Shown here one piece after another: positions 9,115-17,321 of a stretch of 44,528 nt of DNA (positions are counted from its first letter, which is position 1; every line of letters starts with the position of its first letter). The notes below the pieces were generated by a model. The model made no database searches. It saw only the letters and a list, made by a program, of their open reading frames with translations, and had not been told where the DNA came from. The DNA is from Cytophagaceae bacterium. Its GTDB lineage: Bacteria > Bacteroidota > Bacteroidia > Cytophagales > Cytophagaceae. Where the stretch lies: positions 1 to 44,528 of the forward strand of contig JAQZBV010000069.1 of assembly GCA_029237685.1 (NCBI GenBank). The letters run 5' to 3'. The translations under genes and the position numbers were made by a program.

Positions 9115-9324
9115 CTAGGAAGACAAGGACTTCTCTTCCGCCTTCTCCAAAAACTCGATCAGCACAAACACCTCCGCGCTCATCTGATGAAAATCCAGCG
9201 GCAGGACTTCCAGGTTCTTGGGCTCCATGACGTGGGAAAAATAGAGGTAGGTGATGGTTTGGCGCAGGGAGCGGGGGCTGGTGAATTCTAGGAGGGTTTC
9301 GAGGTCTTCTTGTAGAGGTGACAT
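9115..9324 (-). CDS. Small protein of unknown function (intact copy of a duplicated gene)
   Basis: A 69-residue soluble acidic protein (MSPLQEDLETLLEF to SLSS). I do not recognise a family. It is probably alpha-helical, with no signal peptide, membrane segment or Cys pair. Fragments of the same gene occur at 6465-6517 and 7652-7772, so it belongs to a locally duplicated element. The remnant's substitutions include changes at third codon positions, which mildly supports that the frame was once coding. Confidence 0.55.
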   Translation of the reverse strand: MSPLQEDLETLLEFTSPRSLRQTITYLYFSHVMEPKNLEVLPLDFHQMSAEVFVLIEFLEKAEEKSLSS

Positions 9325-9473
9325 AAGATTGTGGGTTTATGTCGGGAAGTTCGGTTAAATATTTTTAGGGATTAAAGTCATGTATGACGTTGAAGGGTCT
9401 GCTTTTATTGCTGGCTGTGGAAATGAGTTGCTTTGGCGGCTTGATGTAGCCACGCAAAGGATGCGCTATATAC

Positions 9474-9504
9474 TTTAGGCACGAGCAGGATGCTCGCGCC
9501 TAAA
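9474..9504. terminator. Long hairpin after the SecB-like gene
   Basis: TTTAGGC and GCCTAAA arms enclose CGAGCA/TGCTCG, with single unpaired bases and a GGA loop. It lies 8 bases past the stop of the minus-strand chaperone gene (9512). There is no strong T run on the minus strand, so it may be an mRNA-stabilising hairpin or repeat rather than a classical terminator. Confidence 0.45.
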
Positions 9505-9511
9505 AATGTTT

Positions 9512-10009
9512 TTACCTTTTCTGGCTTTCTTTTAGATTGCCATTTAACTCTCCTGTTAATAATTTCAAAGGATCTACAACTGGCAAAATTATACCGTCTA
9601 CAATTGTACCTTGAGTTCTTGTCAAGATAATTCCTCTTGTCGTAGAATACACAATTCCCATTAATGTAGCAACTATTGATGGTTGCAACGTAACCACTTT
9701 TGTTTCTTCATTTTTGTTAACCATATAATCTAAAAAATTATCCAACCTAAAAATGAATTCAGTATTATATTCTGCGCTTACATTTAACAAAGCCCCCCCT
9801 TTAGTTAGCCCAATAAATTTAACACCTAGAATAAATCTGATCAGATGATTATTCATGTCGATTCCATGCTGCACTTCAAAGTCAGTACTAAAAGAATCGA
9901 TCTGTTCATTTTGAATGTCCTCTCCGCTTTCTATACTTCCTCTAATTAGCTTGACACTTTGTAAATGTATCATTTCAGGTTTCACCTGAATGTCTTTTTG
10001 TTTGCTCAT
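9512..10009 (-). CDS. SecB-like chaperone, third gene of a putative TAC operon
   Basis: A 165-residue soluble protein. The C-terminal half has the SecB-fold pattern: long beta strands (LIRFILGVKFIGLTKGGALL), then a helix followed by TTRGIILTRTQGTIVDGI and a terminal ILPVVDPLKLL, matching the position of the yaRe...gGFPPl.l.PinF..LY segment of SecB. The family assignment is by pattern and not certain. Its ATG overlaps the antitoxin stop by four bases (ATGA), so the two are translationally coupled. In tripartite toxin-antitoxin-chaperone (TAC) systems a SecB-like protein protects an aggregation-prone antitoxin; this context supports the same role here. It is unlikely to be the housekeeping SecB, given the operon and a host phylum in which SecB is not generally part of the export pathway. 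Confidence 0.7.
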   Translation of the reverse strand: MSKQKDIQVKPEMIHLQSVKLIRGSIESGEDIQNEQIDSFSTDFEVQHGIDMNNHLIRFILGVKFIGLTKGGALLNVSAEYNTEFIFRLDNFLDYMVNKNEETKVVTLQPSIVATLMGIVYSTTRGIILTRTQGTIVDGIILPVVDPLKLLTGELNGNLKESQKR

Positions 10010-10506
10010 GATGAGTATGTTCCTGTTGCTCTTGCATTAATATTGCCTACTTCCACGTCTTCAAAATGTGGCTTTAAGGCAATTACCTTTGCTTCTGGTA
10101 AGGGGATATTAATTTTTGATCTTGATATTGTATCTGTAAGTACTTTAAAGTTGATTCGATTTTTTTTATTCAATTCAGATACAATCGAATCATTTATACT
10201 TTCTTTAATACTCTCTTTAACTTCTTTCGGAGTAGTAATAATTCGTGCATCAAGAGCTGTTTCTATCTTCACTATCGTATTGATAGTAAAATTATGAAAG
10301 CCACTTAGCCATTTACTAATTTCAGCTTCAGATTTGCCTAGTTGTTCTGCGAGGTCCTTTTGCATTAACCCTTTTCCATCCATTAATTCTATAATTTGCA
10401 TGGCTATTGCCAATGAACGAGTAACCGAAAGTTTTGCGTCTTTCGGTGCCTCATTTAGTATCTCATCAAAAATTGGACTTCCTAATATTTCTTTTGGTTT
10501 TTTCAT
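10006..10506 (-). CDS. HTH (XRE/HigA-like) antitoxin with C-terminal extension
   Basis: A 166-residue protein. Residues about 30-95 form a helix-turn-helix of the HigA/XRE type (MQKDLAEQLGKSEAEISKWL followed by SGFHNFTINTIVKIETAL). An N-terminal segment of about 30 residues precedes it. The last about 70 residues (from about 97: a charged helix, then INIPLPEAKVIALKPHFED) have no match I know; in TAC antitoxins this is where the chaperone-addiction segment lies, so the extension could be the chaperone-binding part (inference). The gene starts 8 bases after the toxin stop and overlaps the chaperone by 4 bases. The HTH protein probably binds the palindrome at 11009-11026. Confidence 0.75.
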   Translation of the reverse strand: MKKPKEILGSPIFDEILNEAPKDAKLSVTRSLAIAMQIIELMDGKGLMQKDLAEQLGKSEAEISKWLSGFHNFTINTIVKIETALDARIITTPKEVKESIKESINDSIVSELNKKNRINFKVLTDTISRSKINIPLPEAKVIALKPHFEDVEVGNINARATGTYSS

Positions 10507-10514
10507 ATTATGTA

Positions 10515-11009
10515 TTAAAAATAGAGTTCAAAATCATCATCCATTTCAAGTTCGTTTCCAATTACTCGCAGTGATTTTTCTATGATTGCTTCATCTATTT
10601 TGTTGGCTATTTTATTAGCTAAATTAAAATGCTTTCTACAGTTAGGACAAATCTCTGGGTCATGATCCGTCTTCATATCTCCGTTTAGTAATATGACCAC
10701 ATTAGGACTTAACCGAATACAGTAAAGTCTTAATCCAAACTTTCCAGGTATTGTTTCTATAATATGATATTTGGGTGGCAAAGCATGTGCCGAACGTTCA
10801 TGTCTGAATTGGGTTTCATGTGCTCCATATATTTCTCCTATATCTTTAATGAATTGAAATATTCTGATTAATTCAGGTTTATAATCAGGAATAAGAGCCA
10901 TTCTTTTCTGAAAATCATCGAATTCTGGGGAAGAACCTTCTAATTCTACAGTATAATAAGAGACTTTCTTAAAGCTTAAACGCTGTATTTTTACAATTGT
11001 TGCGACCAC
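10515..11009 (-). CDS. Putative HigB/RelE-like toxin of the TAC operon
   Basis: A 164-residue protein. The central part (FRHERSAHALPP, then FGLRLYCIRLSPNVVILLNG and a following KT) has the order of strands and basic residues seen in HigB/RelE-type ribosome-dependent mRNases; the match is by pattern and catalytic residues cannot be assigned. A CPNC pair (about residue 120) is unusual. The C-terminal tail is acidic (ELEMDDDFELYF). Start: the only plausible initiation codon is GTG at 11009, directly against the operator palindrome, giving a very short leader. First gene of the operon, as in HigB-HigA order. If it is not RelE-fold, it would still be the candidate toxin from position. Confidence 0.6.
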   Translation of the reverse strand: MVATIVKIQRLSFKKVSYYTVELEGSSPEFDDFQKRMALIPDYKPELIRIFQFIKDIGEIYGAHETQFRHERSAHALPPKYHIIETIPGKFGLRLYCIRLSPNVVILLNGDMKTDHDPEICPNCRKHFNLANKIANKIDEAIIEKSLRVIGNELEMDDDFELYF

Positions 11010-11034
11010 TTAACTTATAAGTTAAGCAAAGTTA
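11009..11034 (-). promoter_or_regulatory. TAC operon -7 box and 18-bp palindromic operator
   Basis: On the minus strand a Bacteroidota -7 box TAACTTTG (11034-11027) is followed at once by the perfect palindrome CTTAACTTATAAGTTAAG (11026-11009), whose last base is the first base of the GTG start codon. A TTTTG at 11056-11052 could be the -33 element, although the 17-base spacing is slightly short. The transcription start would fall in the palindrome, so a bound HTH antitoxin would block the promoter. Confidence 0.65.
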
Positions 11035-11073
11035 GCCAATTTATTCGAAATCAAAACTTTTAATTAAAAAATA

Positions 11074-11104
11074 AGTATTTGTAAGTCAAATATTTACAAA
11101 TACT
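11074..11104 (-). terminator. Terminator hairpin after hsdR
   Basis: AGTATTTGTAA (11074-11084) and TTACAAATACT (11094-11104) are perfect 11-bp arms. On the minus strand they are followed by TTATTTTTTAATT. The hairpin ends the hsdMSR transcript 54 bases past the hsdR stop and insulates the TAC operon. Confidence 0.7.
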
Positions 11105-11157
11105 CCAACGTTTTAAACTCTAAATTATGAAGAATATTAGACCTAAAAGTAGAAAAA

Positions 11158-14100
11158 TCACCCCACCAATTCCGCATTCTCATTTATCCGATCAATAATA
11201 GAAATCACTTTTTCAACTTGGGCCTCATCCTCAAAAACACCAAAAATCCCCTGGTCGTGTCGATCATTAAAAGGTGATTCTACCAACATGGCTTTATCAA
11301 TTGTTCCATTTTTTGTCAGATATGAAATGATTGTATTCAAAAAAGTAATCTGATCTGCACTAAAACTATTTGATCCTAAAAACTCACTAAAGACTTTTTG
11401 TACTGCTGTGAGTTCTAGTCCGACAATACTTCTTATAAATTTACCTAATGGTTCTTCACCAACATTTTTTATAAAATCTTCTTTTGTTCCTCTCACATCA
11501 CCATCAAAAAGTATACGCTCTAATTCTGCGATCTCTGCTTTAGTGATAGGAATATTAGTATTCAGCTTGCGAATGGTAATGTGATCCTTATTGTCTCGGA
11601 TAAACTTCTCTACTCTGTTGCGATAACTTTCTAAGGTCTTTCCATAGCTTACATCACCTTCAACTATCATTAATCCGTCGTCTTCAAAAGTAGCATACAC
11701 GGATACGCTTTCTGATTTGTCCAGGTATTGCAACAGGTCACGAATTTCTTTTCGAACTTGTTCTAACTTTTTTTGTGTGATTTTTACATAGAACTCTTCG
11801 GTCTTCATTTGCTCGATCAGCTCTTTATGCTTACTCACATCTGGCACACTATACTTCTGACTCAATTCACTGGCAATGTCGATTAGCTTTTCAGCATAGC
11901 TGGCTTCCTTCGACAAAGAAAGCAAGTTGGCGATTTGCATTTTTAAAGTCAGCAAATCAAATCGTCTTGTGGTCTCTTTAACAGATTCTGGAACAGGTAA
12001 GCCGCTTAAATGTTCCTGAATCAAATGGATGTCATCATTGCTCAGGTTATTCCATTTACTTCGCTTGTTAAACTGGTCTACAAAACGTTTTTTTAAATTT
12101 ACTTCAAATCGATCAGGAGCTAATGTAGCAATTTGTTGGTGAAGCATATCCAAATGTCCCGACGCCAATTCCAGGTTGTCTTCATTCCTGTTTTGTGATA
12201 ATAGCTGACTCAATTGAAGACGGGATTCAAAAATTTGCTGGGTGATCGGTTTGTGACTGTTTGTATTGACTCCTTCTGGATTGACATCGAAATATTCAAA
12301 ATTACCGCAAGTGTCGAAAATAAAGAATTCCTTTTTGTCGTCTCCGGGACCAAAAATGTTTTCACTTAATCTGGTGCCCCGACCGATCATTTGCCAGAAC
12401 TTAGAATAGGATTTCACCGCTTTAAAGAACACCAAATTCAACACTCTTGGAGCGTCAATACCAGTATCCATCATGTCAACAGATACAGCAATCTGTGGCA
12501 TGTTCTCTTTGTCTTTTTCACAAAACTTATCAATGATGTTTTGAACGTGAGAAACACCATTGTACACTAGTTCTATGTAGCCGCCTCCATGTTCCGGGTA
12601 TAAGGCGTAGTAGCGCTTGATGATATAGTCAGCATGCTTTTGGTTGGCTGCAAAAATAATCGTTCTTCCGATTTTATCACCTCCTTCAATTCTCAATCCA
12701 TGCGTTTGTACCGAGCGCAAAACCTCGTCTACAGTTTGTTGATTAAACAGCCACCTTGTCAATGCGGTATTCCCAATCTCTTCTACAAGACCATTCTCTT
12801 CGTCGTCAAATGTTTTTTCATATTCTTCCTTTTCTTTATCAGAAAGCTCTTTGTATTTAATACCCTCTCTTAAAAATCTTGTGGTCAGGCCAAATCTTCT
12901 ATAGGGGACTAGGTATTTGTCTTCTACCGCTTTTTTTAATTCGTAAGCGAAGGTAGGATCGCCTTCCGGGCAACCAAATAAATTGAACGTATGGTGATCG
13001 ATGTCTTCTTTTGGTGTGGCGGTTAAGCCAACAATTAAACAATCGAAATAATCAAAAATCGCTTTGTACTTATTGTAAACTGATCTATGGGCTTCGTCTA
13101 CAATGATCAGATCAAAATGACCGATACCATAAATCCGTTTGCCGTCTTGTTTCGCACTATCGATGCGGTTCATCATGCTGGGATAGGTACTGAATACCAA
13201 TCGTGCGGTATCGTCTTCTTTATCTTTTGTTAAATCTATCGCTGAATAATCGGGAAGGTATTCGTTAAAATTATTTTTGGCTTGAGTAACCAAAGCATTT
13301 CGATCTGCAAGAAATAATACGCGTCTGATCCAATTGCCTTTGAATAACAATTCTGTTAAGGCTGCAGCTGTTCTTGTTTTACCACTTCCTGTCGCCATAA
13401 CCAATAAAGCGCTGGTATAAGCGCCGGTCATTAACTTTGTTTGGGGCGAAGTTCTGGCAAATGCTTCCGTTACGCGCTTAATCGCTTCTTCCTGATACCA
13501 CCTTCCGGCAATTTCTTGATTGACAACAAATGAACGAATGTCTTTTCTGGTTTTCCTTTTTTGGATCAACCATTGCAATTCTTCTTTGGTGTAAAAACCA
13601 TAAGTTCTTCGGGGCACATAAAAAGTATCTTCCCAAATGTGTGTTTCGTAACCGTTGGTATAAAAAATGATGGGTCTCTGCCCGTGCATTTCTTCCAAAC
13701 AATTGGCATACAAAGATGCCTGATGTTTACCAAGGTTAGCTTCTTTGCTGGTGCGCTTGGCTTCTACAACCGCTAAGGGCAAACCGTTATCATCCCATAA
13801 CACATAATCCACAAATCCGTTGCCTTTCGGATTGTCTCTGTTCTTCGGCATTCCGGTAACAGGATACTCCATGTCTTTGTCTTTTCGAAGGTCTTCCCAA
13901 CCTGCTTCTTTCAGTGCCGCATCGATTAAATGAAGGCGTGTTTGGGCTTCGGTAAACTCCGGAGTAATTTGACTAAAGTCTCTCTTGATGCTGTTATGTT
14001 TGAGTACATCCAGCTGTATTTCTCGAGTTTGGTGATATAACCTGAACTTATTCGAATCTCCTTGCAGTTCATTGCGCAGTTTCTCAAGATCAATAAGTCT

Positions 14101-14607
14101 TTTCTTTTCCGCTTCTTCAGCTATAGCCTTTAGCCGATCGATTTCGGCTTGTAGTTCTTTTACCTTCCTTTGCTGCTCTCCGGCTTTAGGAATAATGCTT
14201 TCATCAAATGCTCCCGGCACTTCGGGCACCCGATCGTTGTACTGAAGCGCAAACCATTTTAAAAAAGCAAACAGGTATTTGATGGATATTAAAGCTTCTT
14301 CTTTGCTGACCTTTTTCCCATGACTGGCGTTGTTGCCAATCACTCTGGTATACTTGTCTACGCCGGCAAGGTATTGAGCATCGACTACAGCGATGAACTC
14401 CTGCTGGCTCATCAAACTATAGATGGTACTGTTATAAGGAAGCTCTAAATAATGTTTGCTGTAAATGATCTTCACCGCTTCCTCCAAAGCCAGGCGGCAA
14501 TAGAAACCTGAAGTCACAGGTTCTGTAACCACCGTTTGCTCTGCTTTGCTGACCTTCTCAAAAATGGAAGGCCACTCGGATTGGAGGTATAAAAAATTGC
14601 TACTCAT
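11158..14607 (-). CDS. hsdR: Type I restriction endonuclease, motor/nuclease subunit HsdR
   Basis: A 1149-residue ATP-dependent DNA translocase and nuclease subunit. Residues about 1-125 resemble DUF4145 (YCRLALEEAVKIIYS). A coiled coil spans about 145-180. The HSDR_N nuclease shows a PD-(D/E)xK-like arrangement (Asp267, Glu282-Ala-Lys284 in VVEAK). The helicase has Walker A ATGSGKT (405-411) and DEAH at 504-507 (IIVDEAHRS), with helicase motif VI-like GRGTRLS further on. The C terminus fits the EcoEI-type HsdR tail. The gene looks intact. It starts 3 bases after hsdS, so the three are one operon. Cleavage needs the HsdM2S complex, which appears lost here because hsdM is damaged. Confidence 0.93.
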   Translation of the reverse strand: MSSNFLYLQSEWPSIFEKVSKAEQTVVTEPVTSGFYCRLALEEAVKIIYSKHYLELPYNSTIYSLMSQQEFIAVVDAQYLAGVDKYTRVIGNNASHGKKVSKEEALISIKYLFAFLKWFALQYNDRVPEVPGAFDESIIPKAGEQQRKVKELQAEIDRLKAIAEEAEKKRLIDLEKLRNELQGDSNKFRLYHQTREIQLDVLKHNSIKRDFSQITPEFTEAQTRLHLIDAALKEAGWEDLRKDKDMEYPVTGMPKNRDNPKGNGFVDYVLWDDNGLPLAVVEAKRTSKEANLGKHQASLYANCLEEMHGQRPIIFYTNGYETHIWEDTFYVPRRTYGFYTKEELQWLIQKRKTRKDIRSFVVNQEIAGRWYQEEAIKRVTEAFARTSPQTKLMTGAYTSALLVMATGSGKTRTAAALTELLFKGNWIRRVLFLADRNALVTQAKNNFNEYLPDYSAIDLTKDKEDDTARLVFSTYPSMMNRIDSAKQDGKRIYGIGHFDLIIVDEAHRSVYNKYKAIFDYFDCLIVGLTATPKEDIDHHTFNLFGCPEGDPTFAYELKKAVEDKYLVPYRRFGLTTRFLREGIKYKELSDKEKEEYEKTFDDEENGLVEEIGNTALTRWLFNQQTVDEVLRSVQTHGLRIEGGDKIGRTIIFAANQKHADYIIKRYYALYPEHGGGYIELVYNGVSHVQNIIDKFCEKDKENMPQIAVSVDMMDTGIDAPRVLNLVFFKAVKSYSKFWQMIGRGTRLSENIFGPGDDKKEFFIFDTCGNFEYFDVNPEGVNTNSHKPITQQIFESRLQLSQLLSQNRNEDNLELASGHLDMLHQQIATLAPDRFEVNLKKRFVDQFNKRSKWNNLSNDDIHLIQEHLSGLPVPESVKETTRRFDLLTLKMQIANLLSLSKEASYAEKLIDIASELSQKYSVPDVSKHKELIEQMKTEEFYVKITQKKLEQVRKEIRDLLQYLDKSESVSVYATFEDDGLMIVEGDVSYGKTLESYRNRVEKFIRDNKDHITIRKLNTNIPITKAEIAELERILFDGDVRGTKEDFIKNVGEEPLGKFIRSIVGLELTAVQKVFSEFLGSNSFSADQITFLNTIISYLTKNGTIDKAMLVESPFNDRHDQGIFGVFEDEAQVEKVISIIDRINENAELVG

Positions 14608-14610
14608 GCA

Positions 14611-15834
14611 TCAGGCAACCAATTGTCGCTTCTTGGTGGATTTAACTTCTGGTTCTTCTTTTACTAATTCGCCTTTGAAGGCTTTTTGTAAGAGGGTGTT
14701 GAATAACGCTTCGGATTTTTTTAGGCTTTCTTCGGCTAGTTGTTTTTGTTTTTTGATTTGTTCAATAAGAGCCGCGAATTTGTTTTGCTTTTCAATAGGT
14801 GGTAAAAGAATCTTAATGTCTTGTAATTCTTGAGCATTGATATTTGCCATTCCGACAATGCTTTTGCACATGTTTTCTAATGTTAATTTCCCATGTTTAG
14901 AATTAAGATATGCCCAAATAAAAAACGGATTCGCTTTTTCATTTACTCTTACTCTTATTAAATATCCTGCAATTGCCATTACATCATTTGTATTCCAAAT
15001 AGCCGTTTTCCCAACTAGCTCTTTGCTATTTGTCCGATTAAAAAGAATATCGCCCTTCTTTACTAAATATTTATCTTGATCAACTTTGCTTAGGTTTATA
15101 TATTTTAAATCTTTTAAATACAGATGTCCTTCATAGGTGATATTATTCATTCTCAAATAACCAAATTCGCCTGCTTCTTCAGATTTAGAACTTGTGCCAT
15201 ACTTCACTTCTGAAACTAGATCTCTAATAGTGCCTATCTGAAATTTGAATTTATTGGTACTAATATCCCCAAACATATCTAAAAACAAACTCTGTGTAAG
15301 TTGATTGTGTTTTTCGATAAGGGCTTTGTCTTTTTGGCGTAGAATGTCTGCTGTATCTAAGATTTCTGCTATTTGCTTTTGTGTTCTGAGATTAGGTAGA
15401 GGGATAGTAAAATCCTCTACTATTCTTTTTGAGATTTCTTTGAACGTAGACCCTGACCCTAATGATTGCAGTTTTTCTCTGTAAAACTCTAAACAGTAAT
15501 ATAAATAAACAACGTCTAGTTTGTCTTTTTTAGGAATGAGATTTTTAAAACCTTGATTTGTGCAAACAGGCAAAGTGTTTATTGCTAATAAACCGATCGG
15601 AGCTCTTGAACTCAATAGAAGAGAATTTCTAGGCACCAATGAAGTCGAACTTTTTCTATATCCTAATTCAGTGATTTTTTCAGGTGCTTCATTAATATAT
15701 TTAGATGATAATTTGCTAATATCTTTTGGAGTAATCCAATGGATATTTCCATTCCAATATGCTTCAACTAGCCTACTTGGAGTAGCACCACTTATTACTT
15801 CGCAGACTTCCGCAATTCTGACTATCTTCATCAA
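14611..15834 (-). CDS. hsdS: Type I restriction-modification specificity subunit HsdS
   Basis: A 407-residue DNA recognition subunit with two target recognition domains (about 1-150 and 200-345), each followed by a conserved helical spacer: LPNLRTQKQIAEILDTADIL (about 147-166) and LLPPIEKQNKFAALIEQIKK (about 343-362). The C-terminal helix carries the usual LLQKAFKGELV. It overlaps the 3' end of hsdM by four bases. The recognition sequence cannot be read from the protein. The gene looks intact. Confidence 0.92.
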   Translation of the reverse strand: MMKIVRIAEVCEVISGATPSRLVEAYWNGNIHWITPKDISKLSSKYINEAPEKITELGYRKSSTSLVPRNSLLLSSRAPIGLLAINTLPVCTNQGFKNLIPKKDKLDVVYLYYCLEFYREKLQSLGSGSTFKEISKRIVEDFTIPLPNLRTQKQIAEILDTADILRQKDKALIEKHNQLTQSLFLDMFGDISTNKFKFQIGTIRDLVSEVKYGTSSKSEEAGEFGYLRMNNITYEGHLYLKDLKYINLSKVDQDKYLVKKGDILFNRTNSKELVGKTAIWNTNDVMAIAGYLIRVRVNEKANPFFIWAYLNSKHGKLTLENMCKSIVGMANINAQELQDIKILLPPIEKQNKFAALIEQIKKQKQLAEESLKKSEALFNTLLQKAFKGELVKEEPEVKSTKKRQLVA

Positions 15835-16984
15835 TCGATTAAAGTCTTAAGTCTTTTCAATACTTTAACTCTTTCGTTATCTAATTGTTCTATTTCCTTT
15901 ATAATTTTAGAAGGTTTATCATAGATGATTTCTTCATGTATTACTTCTATATAACGATTAATGCTTAAGTCCCAATTATTTGATTTAATCTCATCAAAAG
16001 AAACCAGAAAACTCTTTTCTGCTTTACTTCTTTTAGTTTCTTTAGATCTATTCTTCCAACGTTTTATAATATCCGGAATATCATTCGCTTCGATTGTTTG
16101 TCTTTTATCATCCAAACTCAATCCATCAGCTTGCATATCATAAAACCAAACTTTATCCGTCCCGCCATTTCCTGTTTTGGTAAAAATAAGAATCGCAGTA
16201 CTAACTCCAGCATAAGGCTTAAACACACCACTTGGCATACTAATCACTCCTTCTAATCTGTTATTGGCAATGATCTCTTCTCGAATTTGTTTGTGCGCAT
16301 TACTACTACCAAACAACACACCATCCGGTACAATCACGGCACAGCGTCCGCCTGTTTTCAACGCACGCAACATCAAAGCTAAAAACAACAATTCCGTTTT
16401 CTTTGTCTTTACCGTTTGCAACAAACTTTTTTCTACACCGTCATAATCCAAACTTCCTTTGAATGGAGGATTTGCTAGGACCAATGTCACCTTATTTTTC
16501 AGATCGGCATTGCCTTCGCTCAACGCATCTTTGGCAATAAGCACAGGATTTTCAATGCCGTGCAATTGAAGGTTCATTGCTCCAATGCGCAACATGGTAG
16601 GGTCGAACTCAACGCCTACAAATTTTTCATTGTTGTATTTTGTTCTGAATCCTTTTTCATGAAACCAGTCTTTGTGGTTTTCATGGTAATACTCTCCTGC
16701 TGCTACTAAAAATCCCGCCGTGCCACAGGATGGATCCAAAATGACATCATCCTTTGTCGGCTCCATCATCTCTACCATCATTTTGATGATGTGGCGAGGC
16801 GTACGGAATTGTCCGTTTTGTCCTGCAGAAGCAATCTTGCTTAATAGGTATTCGTATAAATCTCCTGACGAATAAAAATCAGATAGGTGATTTGTTCAAT
16901 CACTGTCAAAGGGTTACTCACGCCACCTGTCCAAAAGGCTTCCCAAACCTTGTCTACCTGTCCTTTGATTTCTCCTGTGAGCAT
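15831..16984 (-). pseudogene. hsdM: Type I DNA methyltransferase HsdM with an internal deletion and frame change
   Basis: The catalytic part is complete from 16781 down: SAM-binding ILDPSCGTAGF (motif I) and the NPPF adenine methyltransferase motif (residue 104 of this part). The frame continues upstream of 16781 through [20 protein letters not shown] and QFRTPRHIIKMM, usual HsdM sequence. The true N terminus is in another frame, from ATG 16984: [20 protein letters not shown] followed by [19 protein letters not shown]. The two meet at about 16867-16880, so roughly 90-100 codons of the helical N-terminal region are missing and the frame is shifted. Only a truncated methyltransferase from an internal ATG could be made, probably unable to form an active complex. 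Confidence 0.85.
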
Positions 16985-17029
16985 ATGCAATTGTTAAAAA
17001 AGAATTTGGACATAAGTTAAGAATAATAT

Positions 17030-17047
17030 TATAGTCGATAAACTATA
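17030..17047. promoter_or_regulatory. Inverted repeat upstream of hsdM
   Basis: TATAGT and ACTATA are separated by six bases, 46 bases upstream of the hsdM start. It could be an operator of the restriction-modification operon; no regulator gene is present, so this is weak. Confidence 0.3.
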
Positions 17048-17085
17048 GCCATTCAAAGAAGCCAAATACTAAAAAATAAAACAAA

Positions 17086-17115
17086 AAAGGCCAACTCCTT
17101 TCAGAATTGGCCTTT
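17086..17115 (-). terminator. Terminator of the initiator tRNA
   Basis: On the minus strand AAAGGCCA and TGGCCTTT form an 8-bp stem followed by TTTGTTTTATTTTTT. It begins 6 bases past the tRNA 3' end. Confidence 0.85.
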
Positions 17116-17121
17116 CAGCTG

Positions 17122-17194
<73 letters not shown>

Positions 17195-17265
17195 ATATGG
17201 TACTTTATAACAAATTGGGCTATCCCAATGGTTCCTTTCATGACAAGGTTTGTTATAAGGCGATA

Positions 17266-17302
17266 CAAAAGTAGTCTTTCTCATTAATAAAACCTACCTT
17301 TG
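17266..17302. promoter_or_regulatory. Divergent -7 boxes for tRNA-fMet and era
   Basis: A minus-strand TACTTTTG (17273-17266) and a plus-strand TACCTTTG (17295-17302) both match the Bacteroidota -7 consensus TAnnTTTG. They would drive the tRNA (with a leader of about 65 bases) and era. Clear -33 elements are not seen. Confidence 0.5.
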
Positions 17303-17321
17303 TACTCTTTTTTTACAACAA

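Noticed and set aside
9512..10009. Housekeeping SecB
   Set aside because: It is coupled to an HTH antitoxin and a candidate toxin and lacks neighbours of export genes; the TAC reading explains the context better.
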